Assembly (NCBI GenBank): GCA_040954595.2
Contig: CM082585.2
Location: 4,030,001 to 4,094,000 of the forward strand
Direction of reading: 5' to 3'
DNA length: 64,000 nt
DNA from: Balanoglossus misakiensis
Lineage: Eukaryota; Hemichordata
In this document: positions 10,718 through 21,500 of the stretch, piece by piece
Layout: each line of letters begins with the position of its first letter
How positions within the stretch are numbered: the stretch's first letter is position 1
Made by a program: the position numbers and the translations under genes
Notes under the pieces: model-generated
Seen by the model: only the letters and a program-made list of their open reading frames with translations
Databases searched by the model: none
What the model was told of the DNA's origin: nothing

Positions 10718-12448
10718 ATGCCCCTGCGTTTATTCCAGGCGTTAAAAAAAATGACGCCCTCGCTTCGCCCGACAGACCAGGCAGACAGCCCGAACATTCA
10801 CGACCTGGTTTGTAATTCGGGCACTCCAAATTATAGAGGCCTACGCATACCAGTGAAATCAAATTTGAATATCCCCATTTGGAGGTTGAAGCTCCAAGCG
10901 TACAATGATTACGAAATATGCGAATTTTTAGAATATGGCTGGCCAATAAATTATTACGCAACAACATTTCCCGACGCTGTCAGCAAGAATCATAGTTCAG
11001 CCGACGCATTCAGCGAGCATGTAGATCAGTACTTGAACAAAGAGATCAATTACGGTGCCACCGTAGGGCCATTTGATAAAAATCCTTTCGAATGCGCGCT
11101 CATGATTTCTGCGTTACAAACGGTGCCTAAATCAGGCACATCTGACAGGCGGATTGTGTTAGACCTCAGCTACCCCAGCGGAAATTCAGTAAATGACGGT
11201 ATTCCCCGCGACAGTTACTTGGACGGTCCATTTACTGTCACATACCCCGGCATCGACGCGTTTTCCGACATTATACGCTCAAAGGGGAGGGGTTGTCTCA
11301 TGTTCAAACGCGATTTGAAACGCGCCTACAGGCAAATTCCGGTAGATCCCAAAGATTATCATTTCTTAGGATACACTTGGAAAGGTCAGACTTATTTTGA
11401 TACAATGATGCCCTTCGGCCTGCGTACCGCATCAATCGCGTGCCAAAGAACCACAAACGCTGTCACGTACATGTTCAGTCAGCTAGGGGGCACCTGCGTC
11501 AATTACCTGGACGACTTTGGGGGAGCCGACAGCCCCGACATGGCCGACAGCAGTTTCACTAGTCTCGGCGCGTTACTCCAAGAGGTGGGATTACAGGAGT
11601 CTATAGAAAAAGCATGTTCCCCATCACCCACCATGATTTTTTGGGGCAGATTGTTCAACTCCTTAGACATGTCTATCAGCATCCCAGAGTCCAAGATTAA
11701 AGAGCCCGAACCATTACTGACATCATGGCTTTCCAAAAAGAGGGCCACAAAGCGTCAACTACAGTCCTTACTAGGTAAACTCGCCTTCTTTGCAGGCTGC
11801 GTCCGCCCTGGCAGGGTTTTCGTGTCGCGTTTGTTGTCAGTCCTTCGCCAACTGAGACGCAATTACTATCGCTTCCATGTAAATAGCGAACTGAAGAAGG
11901 ATATTTCATGGTGGTTAAGTTATTTTAGGACGTATAACGGGGTTTCCCTAATCCCTCAACACATGTGGTCCCCACCTGATGCGCTCATTACCACAGATGC
12001 ATGTTTGACCGGCGCCGGCGGCACCTACGGCGATCATTTCTTTCACTGCAATTTCTCAAATTTCGTCCCGGATGAACAACTCCACATCAGCGCCCTTGAA
12101 ATGTTGGCAGTCGTAGTCGCTTGCAAGGCTTGGGCAAAGAAACTTGACGGGCAGCGCATTACACTATATTGCGACAACGAGGCTACAGTTAGTGTCATAA
12201 ATGCCGGCAAGAGCAGGGATCGCCACATGTTACAGTACGCACGCGAATTGTGGTATATTGCGGCTAACCACAATTTCGAGGTTAGAGCTCGTCACCTACC
12301 AGGAACAGAGAACAGAATAGCTGACTGCCTCAGCAGGTGGTCACTCTCCAACTCGTTCAGACTTTCCTTCGACGCATTAACATCAGACAGATCGATGGTA
12401 CAAACTGAAATCCCCATCGACTTGTTCAACATGTCTCACATTTGGTAA
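10718..12448 (+). CDS. Reverse transcriptase-RNase H of the Ngaro element
   Basis: The frame overlaps the end of gag and encodes up to 576 aa. RT motifs in order are FKRDLKRAYRQIPVDPKDY (motif A Asp), PFGLRTASIACQRTTNAV, and VNYLDDF with the catalytic YLDD at 11501-11518. RNase H follows: ITTDACLTGAGGTYG, ISALEMLAVVVACKAW, TLYCDNEATVSVIN and ARHLPGTENRIADCLSR. This order without an aspartic protease or DDE integrase fits the DIRS order. The stop TAA at 12446-12448 shares its last base with the ATG of the recombinase (TAATG), suggesting coupled re-initiation. The frame is intact. Confidence 0.92.
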   Translation: MPLRLFQALKKMTPSLRPTDQADSPNIHDLVCNSGTPNYRGLRIPVKSNLNIPIWRLKLQAYNDYEICEFLEYGWPINYYATTFPDAVSKNHSSADAFSEHVDQYLNKEINYGATVGPFDKNPFECALMISALQTVPKSGTSDRRIVLDLSYPSGNSVNDGIPRDSYLDGPFTVTYPGIDAFSDIIRSKGRGCLMFKRDLKRAYRQIPVDPKDYHFLGYTWKGQTYFDTMMPFGLRTASIACQRTTNAVTYMFSQLGGTCVNYLDDFGGADSPDMADSSFTSLGALLQEVGLQESIEKACSPSPTMIFWGRLFNSLDMSISIPESKIKEPEPLLTSWLSKKRATKRQLQSLLGKLAFFAGCVRPGRVFVSRLLSVLRQLRRNYYRFHVNSELKKDISWWLSYFRTYNGVSLIPQHMWSPPDALITTDACLTGAGGTYGDHFFHCNFSNFVPDEQLHISALEMLAVVVACKAWAKKLDGQRITLYCDNEATVSVINAGKSRDRHMLQYARELWYIAANHNFEVRARHLPGTENRIADCLSRWSLSNSFRLSFDALTSDRSMVQTEIPIDLFNMSHIW

Positions 12449-13445
12449 TGTCTCTTGCAGGGCGAAAAAAAGACGGAAGACTGAGTTTGTTTACGAAAAC
12501 CGTCCGCACGATGAGGCTGGCGTATGCGGATGGTACTTTGCAAAACTTCACTTCTGTTTGGAAGTCTTACCTGTCTTTTTGTGTAGTTTATGGTTACCGA
12601 CCAATACCGGCTCGGCCCATTACCCTTTGTATGTTTGTTCAATTTCTGTCAAATTCCACAGTTAACGTTGCTACTTTAGATAATTATCTCAACGCAGTTC
12701 GCGTCTTGCACGAGTGCAATGGTTTTCCTGGGGACATCGTACACCATTTCATGGTTAAATTGGTTTTAAAGGGTTTGCGCCGCCAACACAGATACGCAAG
12801 CGCAAACTAGCAATAACACCTCCCATTTTGCTTGATATTTACAAGCACCTCAGCATGCACAAAGCCCTAGACGTCACCCTGTGGGCAGCGTTTTTAACAG
12901 CTTTTCACTTATTCTTGCGCAAATCAAATTTAGTCCCACCATCTCTTGGCAAGTTTAATACGCAAGTCCACCTAGCCCGTCAAAACTTCCGGTTTGTTGA
13001 CGGAAAGGTCATCGTAGCCCTGACCTGGTCTAAAACCAACCAGTTTCAGGAACGCATACACTCAGTCCCCATTTTACCGCTGCCAGGTTCCCCTCTATGT
13101 CTGGTGAGCGCATTGCAGCTCATGTTCTCACTGGTACCGGCCCCTCCCACGGCCCCTGCATTCGTTATACCAGCGCATAGCACCCTAGCATCACTGACAT
13201 ATCGTACATTCACTGCTCATTTGCGTCGGCTGTTCACTTTGGTCGGGTTACCTGCGCAAAACTACTCCGGCCATAGCTTCAGACGAGGCGGGGCCACAGC
13301 GGCCTTCACGGCCAACGCATCAGGGGACCTAATCCAACTTCATGGCGATTGGAAATCACAAGCCTATCAAGCATACCTTGAAGTTCCCTTCTCTAAGCGT
13401 ATTGAAGTGTCCCGCCGCCTCAACACATATTTGAGCACATTTTAA
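12448..13445 (+). pseudogene. Tyrosine recombinase of the Ngaro element, one frameshift
   Basis: It starts at the ATG in TAATG (12448). The first frame runs to a TAG at about 12810, and a second frame one base off carries on from about 12790 to 13445, so one base is missing or a shift is programmed near GGTTTGCGCCGCC. Catalytic residues fit the R-HxxR-Y set: Arg in FLRKSNLV (about 12917), HSFRRGGAT (13272-13298) and Tyr in QAYLEVPF (about 13373). DIRS-order elements use such a recombinase to integrate circular cDNA. The N-terminal part (TLDNYLNAVRVLHECNG) matches a core-binding SAM-like domain of phage integrases. If the shift is an indel, the element is inactive. Confidence 0.85.
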
Positions 13446-13796
13446 TAACTTTCGCTCTTCATTCACCTTTACACTTGTAATGAACATTTTCTCAGCGCCG
13501 GAATAATGTATTTCATTCAGACCTGGAATAATGTTTTCACAGAGTGGGTAGGCCTATGTTTTTCACGGAATTCGAACGATGTTTTACAACAGAGTTGGAA
13601 TAATATTCGAGTGTTGCCTTGTTCTTTAGTCATTATTGAAAAGCACAGTCCTCCATTGTCCTTTCGGAGGCAGTTTACATGTATCACTGTTTTTAGTTAC
13701 TATTGTACATTTAAAGTTACATTTAGGAGTTCTTCACTTCCATCCATTTTCAGTCGGGTTCCTACAACCATGCGTGTTGCAGCTTGGCGGTCCGCT

Positions 13797-13901
13797 TGGC
13801 CCTTTTTAAGCAGGTGCATCATTAAATGGGGCACCTTGCCTCGGACCGCCAATCTGTGTCGTGTGTTTCTTCATTCAGTAAGCAAGCATTATATGGTAAT
13901 T
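13797..13901 (+). repeat. Ngaro split repeat B1
   Basis: TGGCCCTTTTTAAGCAGG to TATGGTAATT, identical or nearly so to 14303-14407. It directly abuts A2. Confidence 0.9.
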
Positions 13902-14032
13902 GTGGCCCTTTTGGGGGGACCCTCAGGTATTGGGGGGACCCTCTAAGGGCATAATTGGCATTGCGGGGGGCCTAGGGAGTCCACAGCTAGTATTCGGAGT
14001 GGAACGGTCAAGTCTCACATCGTCTTCATCAT
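13898..14032 (+). repeat. Ngaro split repeat A2
   Basis: Direct repeat of the left end (2018-2132) with a short extra tandem of the GGGGGGACCCTC motif. Sitting between B1 and B2, it gives the diagnostic split-repeat order. Confidence 0.9.
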
Positions 14033-14302
14033 CCCACCCTCCCGTCCCCCCGGCGGTTCGCCCTGAGTTCCCAAAGCACAGCAGGTTTCACTACTCTTCA
14101 AATTCATAGTGCGTCATTTTACTGCGTCTCGAGCCACCTTTCAGTGTAGTCAATGTAGTTTCGTACAGTCAAAAGTGTATTTTTCTAAGCCGACATGTAA
14201 GCTGTACTTTGTTTGAGTAATGTTAGCAGTTCAAGTTTCCACAGTTCACCGTCACAGACGACGTTTCCGTCTGGACCAACGTTATTTCATTAAAGTTGTG
14301 AC

Positions 14303-14407
14303 TGGCCCTTTTTAAGCAGGTGCATCATTAAATGGGGCACCTTGCCTCGGACCGCCAATCTGTGTCGTGTGTTTCTTCATTCAGTAAGCAAGCATTATAT
14401 GGTAATT
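14303..14407 (+). repeat. Ngaro split repeat B2 (right end)
   Basis: Second copy of B1, about 400 bp downstream. It ends GGTAATT and marks the right end of the retrotransposon; sulfotransferase exon 4 starts 138 bp later. Confidence 0.9.
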
Positions 14408-15229
14408 AAATATAACATGTCAGTAAACTATTGTTTATTGAATTGAAAAACGGCGCATTTTTCATCCGAGACTCTACAAACAACCCCTGCATGTTTTTCC
14501 GTAATGTCTGTACTGTTAATAATGTATTGTCTCTTATTTGCCAGTCAACTATGGGTCCTGGTTCAATCACGTTCTCCCATAGTGGGAACACAGGCATGAT
14601 CGCAATGTTTTATTTGTTAAATATGAAGATATGAAAAGGGTAAGTTATTATGGAGGACAAATCAAACATACACCTAGAGATATAGAAACAGGCACTGCAT
14701 CTCAAACATATACTGTCTTTGCTAGTACTTGGATTTCAATCGACACTTTGTAAATTTGATTCGGCTACTCAGCTGGACGTTTGTTCTAAACCCGCTGACA
14801 GTTCAGCATACCAAGCGACATCTCCACAAATTGTGTGGAGTCAAAGAGAAGTACGTTTGTTTTCAAGTTTGCTATGGGACTGTTCCGATTGTTGGATTCC
14901 ACTTAACTAACTGAAGTAGTTTTCAGTCAGATTTATTCACGCCCATATTTAGTGTTTCTATGACTGTCCAAGTTTTCTTAACTTATGTTTTTAATACAGG
15001 ATCTTAGGAGCCAGATGATTCGCATTGCCGATTTCTATGGTCGGCCCCTCCCCGCTGACAAGATCGATGAATGTGTTTAACACTGCACCTTTGATAAAAT
15101 GAAGAAGAACCCAATGACAAATTATTGTAATGCCCCCTTCATCAACCACAAGAAAGGATCATTTCATAGAAAAGGTAGGGAAACACTCACCCACTCTAAT
15201 TTAAATAGATCCATCCACCCACCCACCTA

Positions 15230-15269
15230 CCCATCCAACCATCCATCCATCCATCCATCCATCCATCTA
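15230..15269. repeat. (CCAT)n microsatellite
   Basis: Tetranucleotide CCAT run in the last intron of the sulfotransferase pseudogene. Confidence 0.9.
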
Positions 15270-15363
15270 GCTTATTGTCTTCTTATTTAAACGTATTTGA
15301 AACATCACCGTATAAAAACCCTTTAATGTGTATATCAATCAGTGTGTGCCATAGTCCAATTAA

Positions 15364-15516
<153 letters not shown>

Positions 15517-15696
15517 TGAACTGATCTATATTTTTGAGGTCTTACGCATTTTGTTTTTGAATTATGACAAGATGCATATGCTTCAGATGTAAGATTCAGG
15601 ATTTCCCATCAATGTTGTATTGTATTGCAAACTCACATGGTTATCTAGTCCGATATGTTGACGGTTGAGTTGATAGGAACTATGTATTCAGAAATA

Positions 15697-17505
15697 ATAT
15701 AATAATAATAATGATAATAATAATAATAATAATAATAGTAATAAGTTTATTTCCCTTATTCTGATACAAATAAACAAAATTAACAAAGGAATGAAGAATA
15801 CAATAGGTATAAGATGGGAGGGGACTAGAAAATAGTTACACTAGTCGAGTCCAGTCCCCCATACAACATACAATTGCAGAATTTAATACAGGGCGATACT
15901 AATGCGAGTTTGTACATGAAAAACCAAATTCAGTTTGTTTTCCTTTTGAAAATGCAGCAGTCAAATGGATAAATAATACCTTTTCAATTCTTTTTTAAAG
16001 CATGACTTTGATGAGACAGATTTGATATGTTGCGGAAGTTGATTCCATATTTGAGCACCATAATATTTCACTGTATGTTGACCCACATTTGTGGCGTATT
16101 TTGGAACCAGAAGATTCCCTTTTTCTTTTGACCTTGTTGGATAAATGTGTTCAATATTAACGAAGTACTGTGGAATTGTTAGTGGGAAGTTTTCATGAAT
16201 ACAATCGTAAACAAATAGTGCTACTTGATACTCATGTTGCCTATATATATCAATTATTCCCAACCTATTAAATAATGGAGGTGTGTGTTCGAGTCTCTCT
16301 GAGTGTGTGAGTGTACGTATTACCGTTTTTGAGTAAGATGAATTGGCTTCAAATGGGATTTATAAGCATTTCCCCAAACTTCTAAAGCATACAATATATG
16401 AGGCAAGATGAAACAGTTGTAAAGTAATAACAAGGTAGTTTTGGGAACAATGTATTTCATGGTATAAAGTATGCCTGCCTTTTGGCTAACAGTTCTATTG
16501 ATTTTAGCTATATGTTCTTTCCAGGTAAGCCTATTATCTAGGACACTCCCAATGTACGTTGTGGATTGTACTTCACAAATAAGCTCTCCCTTTATGTAAA
16601 GTGATCCCCTGGAAATGACTGGAGTATTTTTACCCCGAAAAAATATATATTCAGTCTTCTTAGTATTTATAGTCAATTTGTTGGTGTTACACCAGTCAAC
16701 AATGTAATTCAATTGACCATTTACTTGTTCCAGGTCAATAATAGCATGAGAGTCAAAAGAGTGAAACAAACTTGTATCATCTGCAAATAAACGTGTATCA
16801 AAGAAGTTTGTTGAATTTGCAATATCATTTACATAGATCAAAAACAATGAAGGACCTAAAACCGACCCCTGAGGAACACCACATGTTATTGGTACATGTA
16901 GGTTCGTAGACTCTATGCCATTTGCTGTAGTATACTGTTTTCTATTACATAAATAGTTTCCAAAAAGGTCCAAAGTAATTCCCCGAATTCCATATGCATG
17001 TAGTTTACTGATTAAAATGTCATGGTTTACTGTATCAAAGGCTTTTTTTAAATCTAGGAATATCCCAATAACAGTGTTCCAAGAGTCGATTTCTTCGGAT
17101 ATTTTTTGGACTAGATCTACAATAGCAAGTGTTGTGCTATACTTCTCTCGAAACCCATACTGATGACAGTACAATAAATCAAAATTATTTAAATAACAAA
17201 CTAATTGCCTGTTAATTATTTTTCAAAAACTTTACTAATCTGCGGCAACACAGAAACTGGTCTATAATTTCCTGGGTCAGACGTTTCACCTTTTTTAAAG
17301 ACTTGAGTTACCTTTTCAATTTTCAACTCATCTGGGAAGACTCCAGTGGAAAGTGTTAAATTAATTAAGTATGTCAGTGGTTTTGAGATGTAATCTTTAG
17401 CATAGAGAATAAGTTTTGGGCTAATTTGATCAATCCCCACAGCTTTATTTTTATCCAAACTATTTAAAATATCTAAAACTTCCTCATTAGTTACACCACG
17501 TCCTT
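15697..17505 (-). mobile_element. 5'-truncated LINE (jockey/CR1-like non-LTR retrotransposon)
   Basis: The minus strand encodes RT motifs: FLDLKKAFDTVNHDIL, GVPQGSVLGPSLFLIYVND and the catalytic LFADDTSLF, then a C-terminal YGAQIWNQLPQHIKS segment typical of CR1/jockey-type LINEs. The frame is spread over 17458-17216, 17174-16320 and 16263-15961. Two single-base losses, in an A run near 17217 and near 16319, separate the parts. The endonuclease end is missing. The 3' end (lower coordinates) is an ATA/TAA microsatellite at about 15697-15740, as is common for LINE tails. The copy is dead. Confidence 0.88.
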
Positions 17506-17662
17506 ATTGCTGTCCTTAATGGCTGAGTTACGTCATTTCTGGCGTAGGCTAATTTTTGAAATGTCCGTAATGATTAATTTTTAGCGGATGTGGCTTGCAT
17601 ATTAATAAAGTTGTCAAAGATAATATTTTTTTTAGATAATATAGTCTATTCAAATTACCCTA

Positions 17663-17840
17663 GCGGACAGATTTTCCAGAAAATAATGACATCCTTCCTC
17701 TGGCCTGACACCATAAAACTGTCGATTCAAAGGAGAAGATTTGCCTATGTTAGTCGTATACCCTATTTGCGTACATGATAAAAAGGAGGGGGGGGGGGGG
17801 CTCAGCGGAATTCTGACTAGCTATCGCGAGCCATGTCTTA
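17663..17840 (+). repeat. Dispersed repeat, inverted partner of 28942-29404
   Basis: From GCGGACAGATTTTCCAGAAA through TGTCGATTCAAAGGAGAAG and ATTTGCGTACA to a G run and CCATGTCTTA, this matches the reverse complement of 28942-29404 apart from about 285 bp inserted in the other copy. The two copies sit on either side of the ALDH gene. Confidence 0.8.
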
Positions 17841-17845
17841 GTATG

Positions 17846-18007
17846 ACAGAACCCCTGAGTATTTGAATGAGTGACTGGCGGTGTCTTCTTGAGCCAGTCC
17901 CCTGCACTCGCTGTCGCTTGTGCAGGGGACAGCAAGAATACACCGCCAGCACGCGTGCAAATACTCCCGGTACGCCGTGCTTGCACGATCGAGCCATGGG
18001 GTTCTGT
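17846..18007. repeat. Nested hairpin, 162 bp
   Basis: Paired blocks nest inward: ACAGAACCCC with GGGGTTCTGT (ends), GAGTATTTG with CAAATACTC, CTGGCGGTGT with ACACCGCCAG, and GTCCCCTGCAC with GTGCAGGGGAC around a 12-base loop (17908-17919). The pairing order of the second and third pairs is not strictly nested on the right side, so several folds compete. It looks like a small MITE or foldback. Confidence 0.6.
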
Positions 18008-18577
18008 TATTATTACATATGTTAATCCCATTTAAAAAAAGGACTGAAAACGAAAGAAATGAGACCGCGGAATGATTTTGCTTGTTTCGTGAACAGGCCA
18101 GACTACGATTACGTCATCAAATTCAACAAATGCGCACAGGCTCAATACAATAAAAAAATATCAAAAGTTCTTGTTCTTGTGTGGTCAGTCTCCATCCTTT
18201 GAGGAAAATATCTCAACACTTCTGAGAGAGTTTCATGGTTACCTGTAATAAACGTGCAAACATAGAGTCATATAAACCTGAAGTAAATAAAGTACTGGAA
18301 AAGAATATCTGTTTTTGTGTGGCAGTCATATTCAACACAACTGTGACTCTTTAATATTTGTTGGGAATAATTGAACACTTTAACACCAACCGGGTCAACA
18401 CAATTTCCTTGAAATTTTTAGAGTAGAATTTGACCTTTTAGCACACAGATTTTTAATTTCATTCACAATTTTGCACGGCGATCAACCCCCATTTTTATTC
18501 TGATTTTTATGAGAGAATAGTGTGAAGTAAATTGCCTGTGAATGTTATTAAGAAGGTTAAACATTTTGTGTACTTAC
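18008..18577. other. Region expected to hold the last ALDH exon; none recognised
   Basis: After the ALDH exon ending at 18578 a short final exon of about 10 codons is expected. I could not identify it with confidence here. No other gene is visible. Confidence 0.4.
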
Positions 18578-21500
18578 TGTCTTTACTTCGGTATACTCCT
18601 GCAAAGCATATTCCCCACTGCAAAATAAATGCATATCAACATGTTATTTTTCGAGTATAATCCTTCCCTTTCAAAAATACACATAATCTGCACAGCAAGT
18701 TGTAAAGTGACTATGCTATTACCTCGGAAAAAATCGGCTATTTTTGTTGTCAGAAACACGTCAACATTATCAACACTTGCAGCCCTTTGCAAAATTACAC
18801 AAGCATTATCATGGAACTGAACACTGATATTGACTTGCCTTGAGGGTAACAGTATATGCCTGTTTCCCTCGACCTTCGGCTTCGGGAAACAGACTGTTTT
18901 GCTGTTACCCGAACATGGCCAGTCTATATGTGTTTTACAAAACACCTCAACCGACAGTAGCGCAAATCGGCAACTTTCTCCACTGTCATAATCATGTTGG
19001 TCATGCACATTGCCAAATGAAAATATAGATTACGGACGAGGTGTGTGTGTTATAACACATCTACTGTTGTTGACAAAGAAATATACGTATACGCACTGGA
19101 ATTTACCTAAATTTACACTAACAATACTAGCCACACACATACGCATACAGACTTTATGTTTAGTTTATCTCCATACATTTCTAAGGTTTGATTAAAGCGC
19201 CTAGCTCGTCTCACACGCATGTTCCAACTGTAGCCGCTAGATACAGACGTTTAGTGAACAGTCAATCCCAAAATCCTAACAACAGACAAGATAGCGGCGA
19301 CCATAATCTGTGTCGGAGATCGTGAAAAGACACCAGTTTGGGTGAAAAGGAGGGACAAAACCAGAATCTACTTATACAGTGCGCATGAAATATGGAAGGA
19401 AGCGAAGGTAGTCCACTATTTGAATGCATCGCATGCGCGTGAGACGATCTATTGCCTTTAAATGTAAAACTGCATGGGAACTGACTTGCTATTTAGCCTC
19501 AGAGCATTTAGATTTTCTATTATTGTCCTATTAAAGAGTCCGAACTTCTCAGTGGACATGTCTTTCACCTGAAAACCACATGAAGCTTTCTGGCAAATCA
19601 TGATAAAGTTGATCTAGCAATTCTTGTAACAACAACACTTATCTGGGGCCGTTGACCATAACCCCCACCCGAACACAAACACCCCCCCCCCTATGGAAGC
19701 ACTACCCGTCCCCTCACGTCAGCATGTCAGTGTGAGCATTCTGTGCTACTTACGACTCTCTCCCGTTGCCAGACATCTTATAACCCCCAAAAGGACAACC
19801 GGGTCCAAAAACATTGTAGGTGTTCACCCTTAAAAGAAATCAAAACATATAATCAATACAATTATACAGCTATCAGTTTTGAGTCATATAGAATTAATGG
19901 ACGACGCCCTGACCATTAATGTTTGTTTATAGGCGAGGGGAAAGCCAAAAATTCTTTCGAGCCCATGAATTATGGCCTTCCTCGAGCCCTTGTCCAAAAA
20001 CAAACGTTAATGGTCAGAGCGGAGTCGGTTGTTTCCATTATATAACCAACGAACTCAAGAAAACCGTCAAAATTTACGAAAATGTCCCACGCAAAAGACT
20101 AGGGGCACCGGAACTTGTGTTACGCAAAATGTTGTATTCACTGAACCGTTAGTTAATATTATTACTGAGTATTTGTGGTCAGTGACGTCGTTCATCTCGA
20201 CCAATTAAAATGCGACGCACAGGCCATGGTAATATAATGTAGAGTACTTGACATTTGCTAGCCCTTTGCATTGCCAACCCATTCAGTGTTGAATTCCTTT
20301 ACTAAAACCTTCATAACAACCCTGTTCAATATTTCTGATGAATTTCGGTAGCGAAACAAACACAACTGTGCACAGATTTAGAGATCAAACAGACAGTACA
20401 CTGTTGAGTTGTGGGGATCATCCATGATGGGGGGAATAATGTCGGATTGACACAATACAGCACACCAGAACTTTTCTTTCACACAATGGCAGGAGCAGAG
20501 AGTAACATTCGGGCTCTACAGTACAAACTGTACCTCTTGAGGGCGCTTGTCATATTCATCAGTGCTATCCAATTCAATGGTTACATAAATGCATGTGCAT
20601 TTGTATTACAATGAGATCACAATGAATACCGGTATGTATTCTAACATACGTGCAACTTAGAATTGGACTACTTAAAGCATAAGTCTGGCCACAAAGTCTA
20701 AGGTTGTACATGTATATGGTAAGCCTGTCCGAACCGTCTTGCAAGAAGTTTCAGGCTCATGAATAATAAAGCATTAAAGGGACAAAGTCTCTCTCTCGCT
20801 GCCCTTTCCCATTAATTATGTTTGATACAAGACCCCGTTTATGTTAATTTACATGTGGATATATAATGAATCAACATTCAGCCACACACAACGTCCATCC
20901 TACTTGTAGACACGAGAGTGAAAACACTCGCCAAAATAAACAATCGGTCTTTACCATTTATTCATTTTGGGCGAGTTTTTACTCTCATATCATACAAGCT
21001 GGATGGAAAATGTGTGTGGTAGAACGCTGATTCATTATATATCCACATGTACATTAACATAAAAGGTGTCTTGCACCAAACATAATTAATGGAAACATGG
21101 CAGAGAGAGAGAGAGACTTTGTCTTTTAACGATTTCAACTGGTATTCATATAGTTTGACCCCATTGAAGTCTGACACAAACTCACCACACAGTTCCTGCC
21201 TGCAAGGCGTTGGAGATTGTCAGAGCTTTGTCGATGTCTTTGGTGAAGACCCCAGCAGCCAGACCGTAGTGAGTGTTGTTGGCTCTCTCGATGACCTCCT
21301 CCACAGTCTTGAATTTTAAGATGCTCTGCACTGGGCCAAAAATCTTTGCCATATGAACAAGAATTTATTGGGTGTGATTAAAAAAATTTAATCTCAAGTT
21401 CATTAAAGTAGTAGAGTCTACTGTTGTAGGCAAACTGTTTACCACCAGACCAAATGACTACATAACTTTAAAGTCCCAACTATCAATAACCTTAGACCTG

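Larger units (their letters stand above)
2252..10815 (+). pseudogene. Gag-like ORF of the Ngaro element, split by a DNA transposon
   Basis: The ORF starts at the ATG at 2252 (an in-frame ATG at 2240 is an alternative), runs to the TTA codon at 2339-2341, is cut by the inner transposon and resumes after the duplicated TTA at 9409-9411, ending at 10815. Removing the transposon and one TTA leaves the frame continuous, giving about 500 codons. The N-terminus is basic (MASKGRGKSGRKASGK). The C-terminal half has a Cys/His cluster around 10168-10300 (CWSWQDNNCSDKNC, HICSACYKY) like the zinc-binding segments of DIRS/Ngaro gag proteins. The end overlaps the RT frame by about 100 bp in another frame. 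Function as a nucleocapsid-type protein is inferred from position. Confidence 0.8.
2018..14407 (+). mobile_element. Ngaro/DIRS-type tyrosine-recombinase retrotransposon
   Basis: The element carries gag-like, RT/RNase H and tyrosine recombinase frames in that order and is bounded by split direct repeats: A1 at the left end, then B1, A2 and B2 at the right end. This A1-ORFs-B1-A2-B2 plan is the hallmark of Ngaro-type elements within the DIRS order, which insert by a tyrosine recombinase and make no target duplication. It lies in sense orientation inside intron 3 of the sulfotransferase. Two things disable it now: a 7.07 kb DNA transposon inside gag, and a net one-base frameshift in the recombinase near 12790. 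Without the inner transposon it would be about 5.3 kb, normal for the group. Confidence 0.9.

Noticed and set aside
18345-18380. Candidate last ALDH exon on - (VTVVLNMTA-like)
   Set aside because: The acceptor is in the wrong phase and the sequence does not match the family C-terminus.
18583-19008. A 141-codon minus-strand ORF
   Set aside because: It only overlaps a 40-bp ALDH exon in a different frame and has no recognisable domain.
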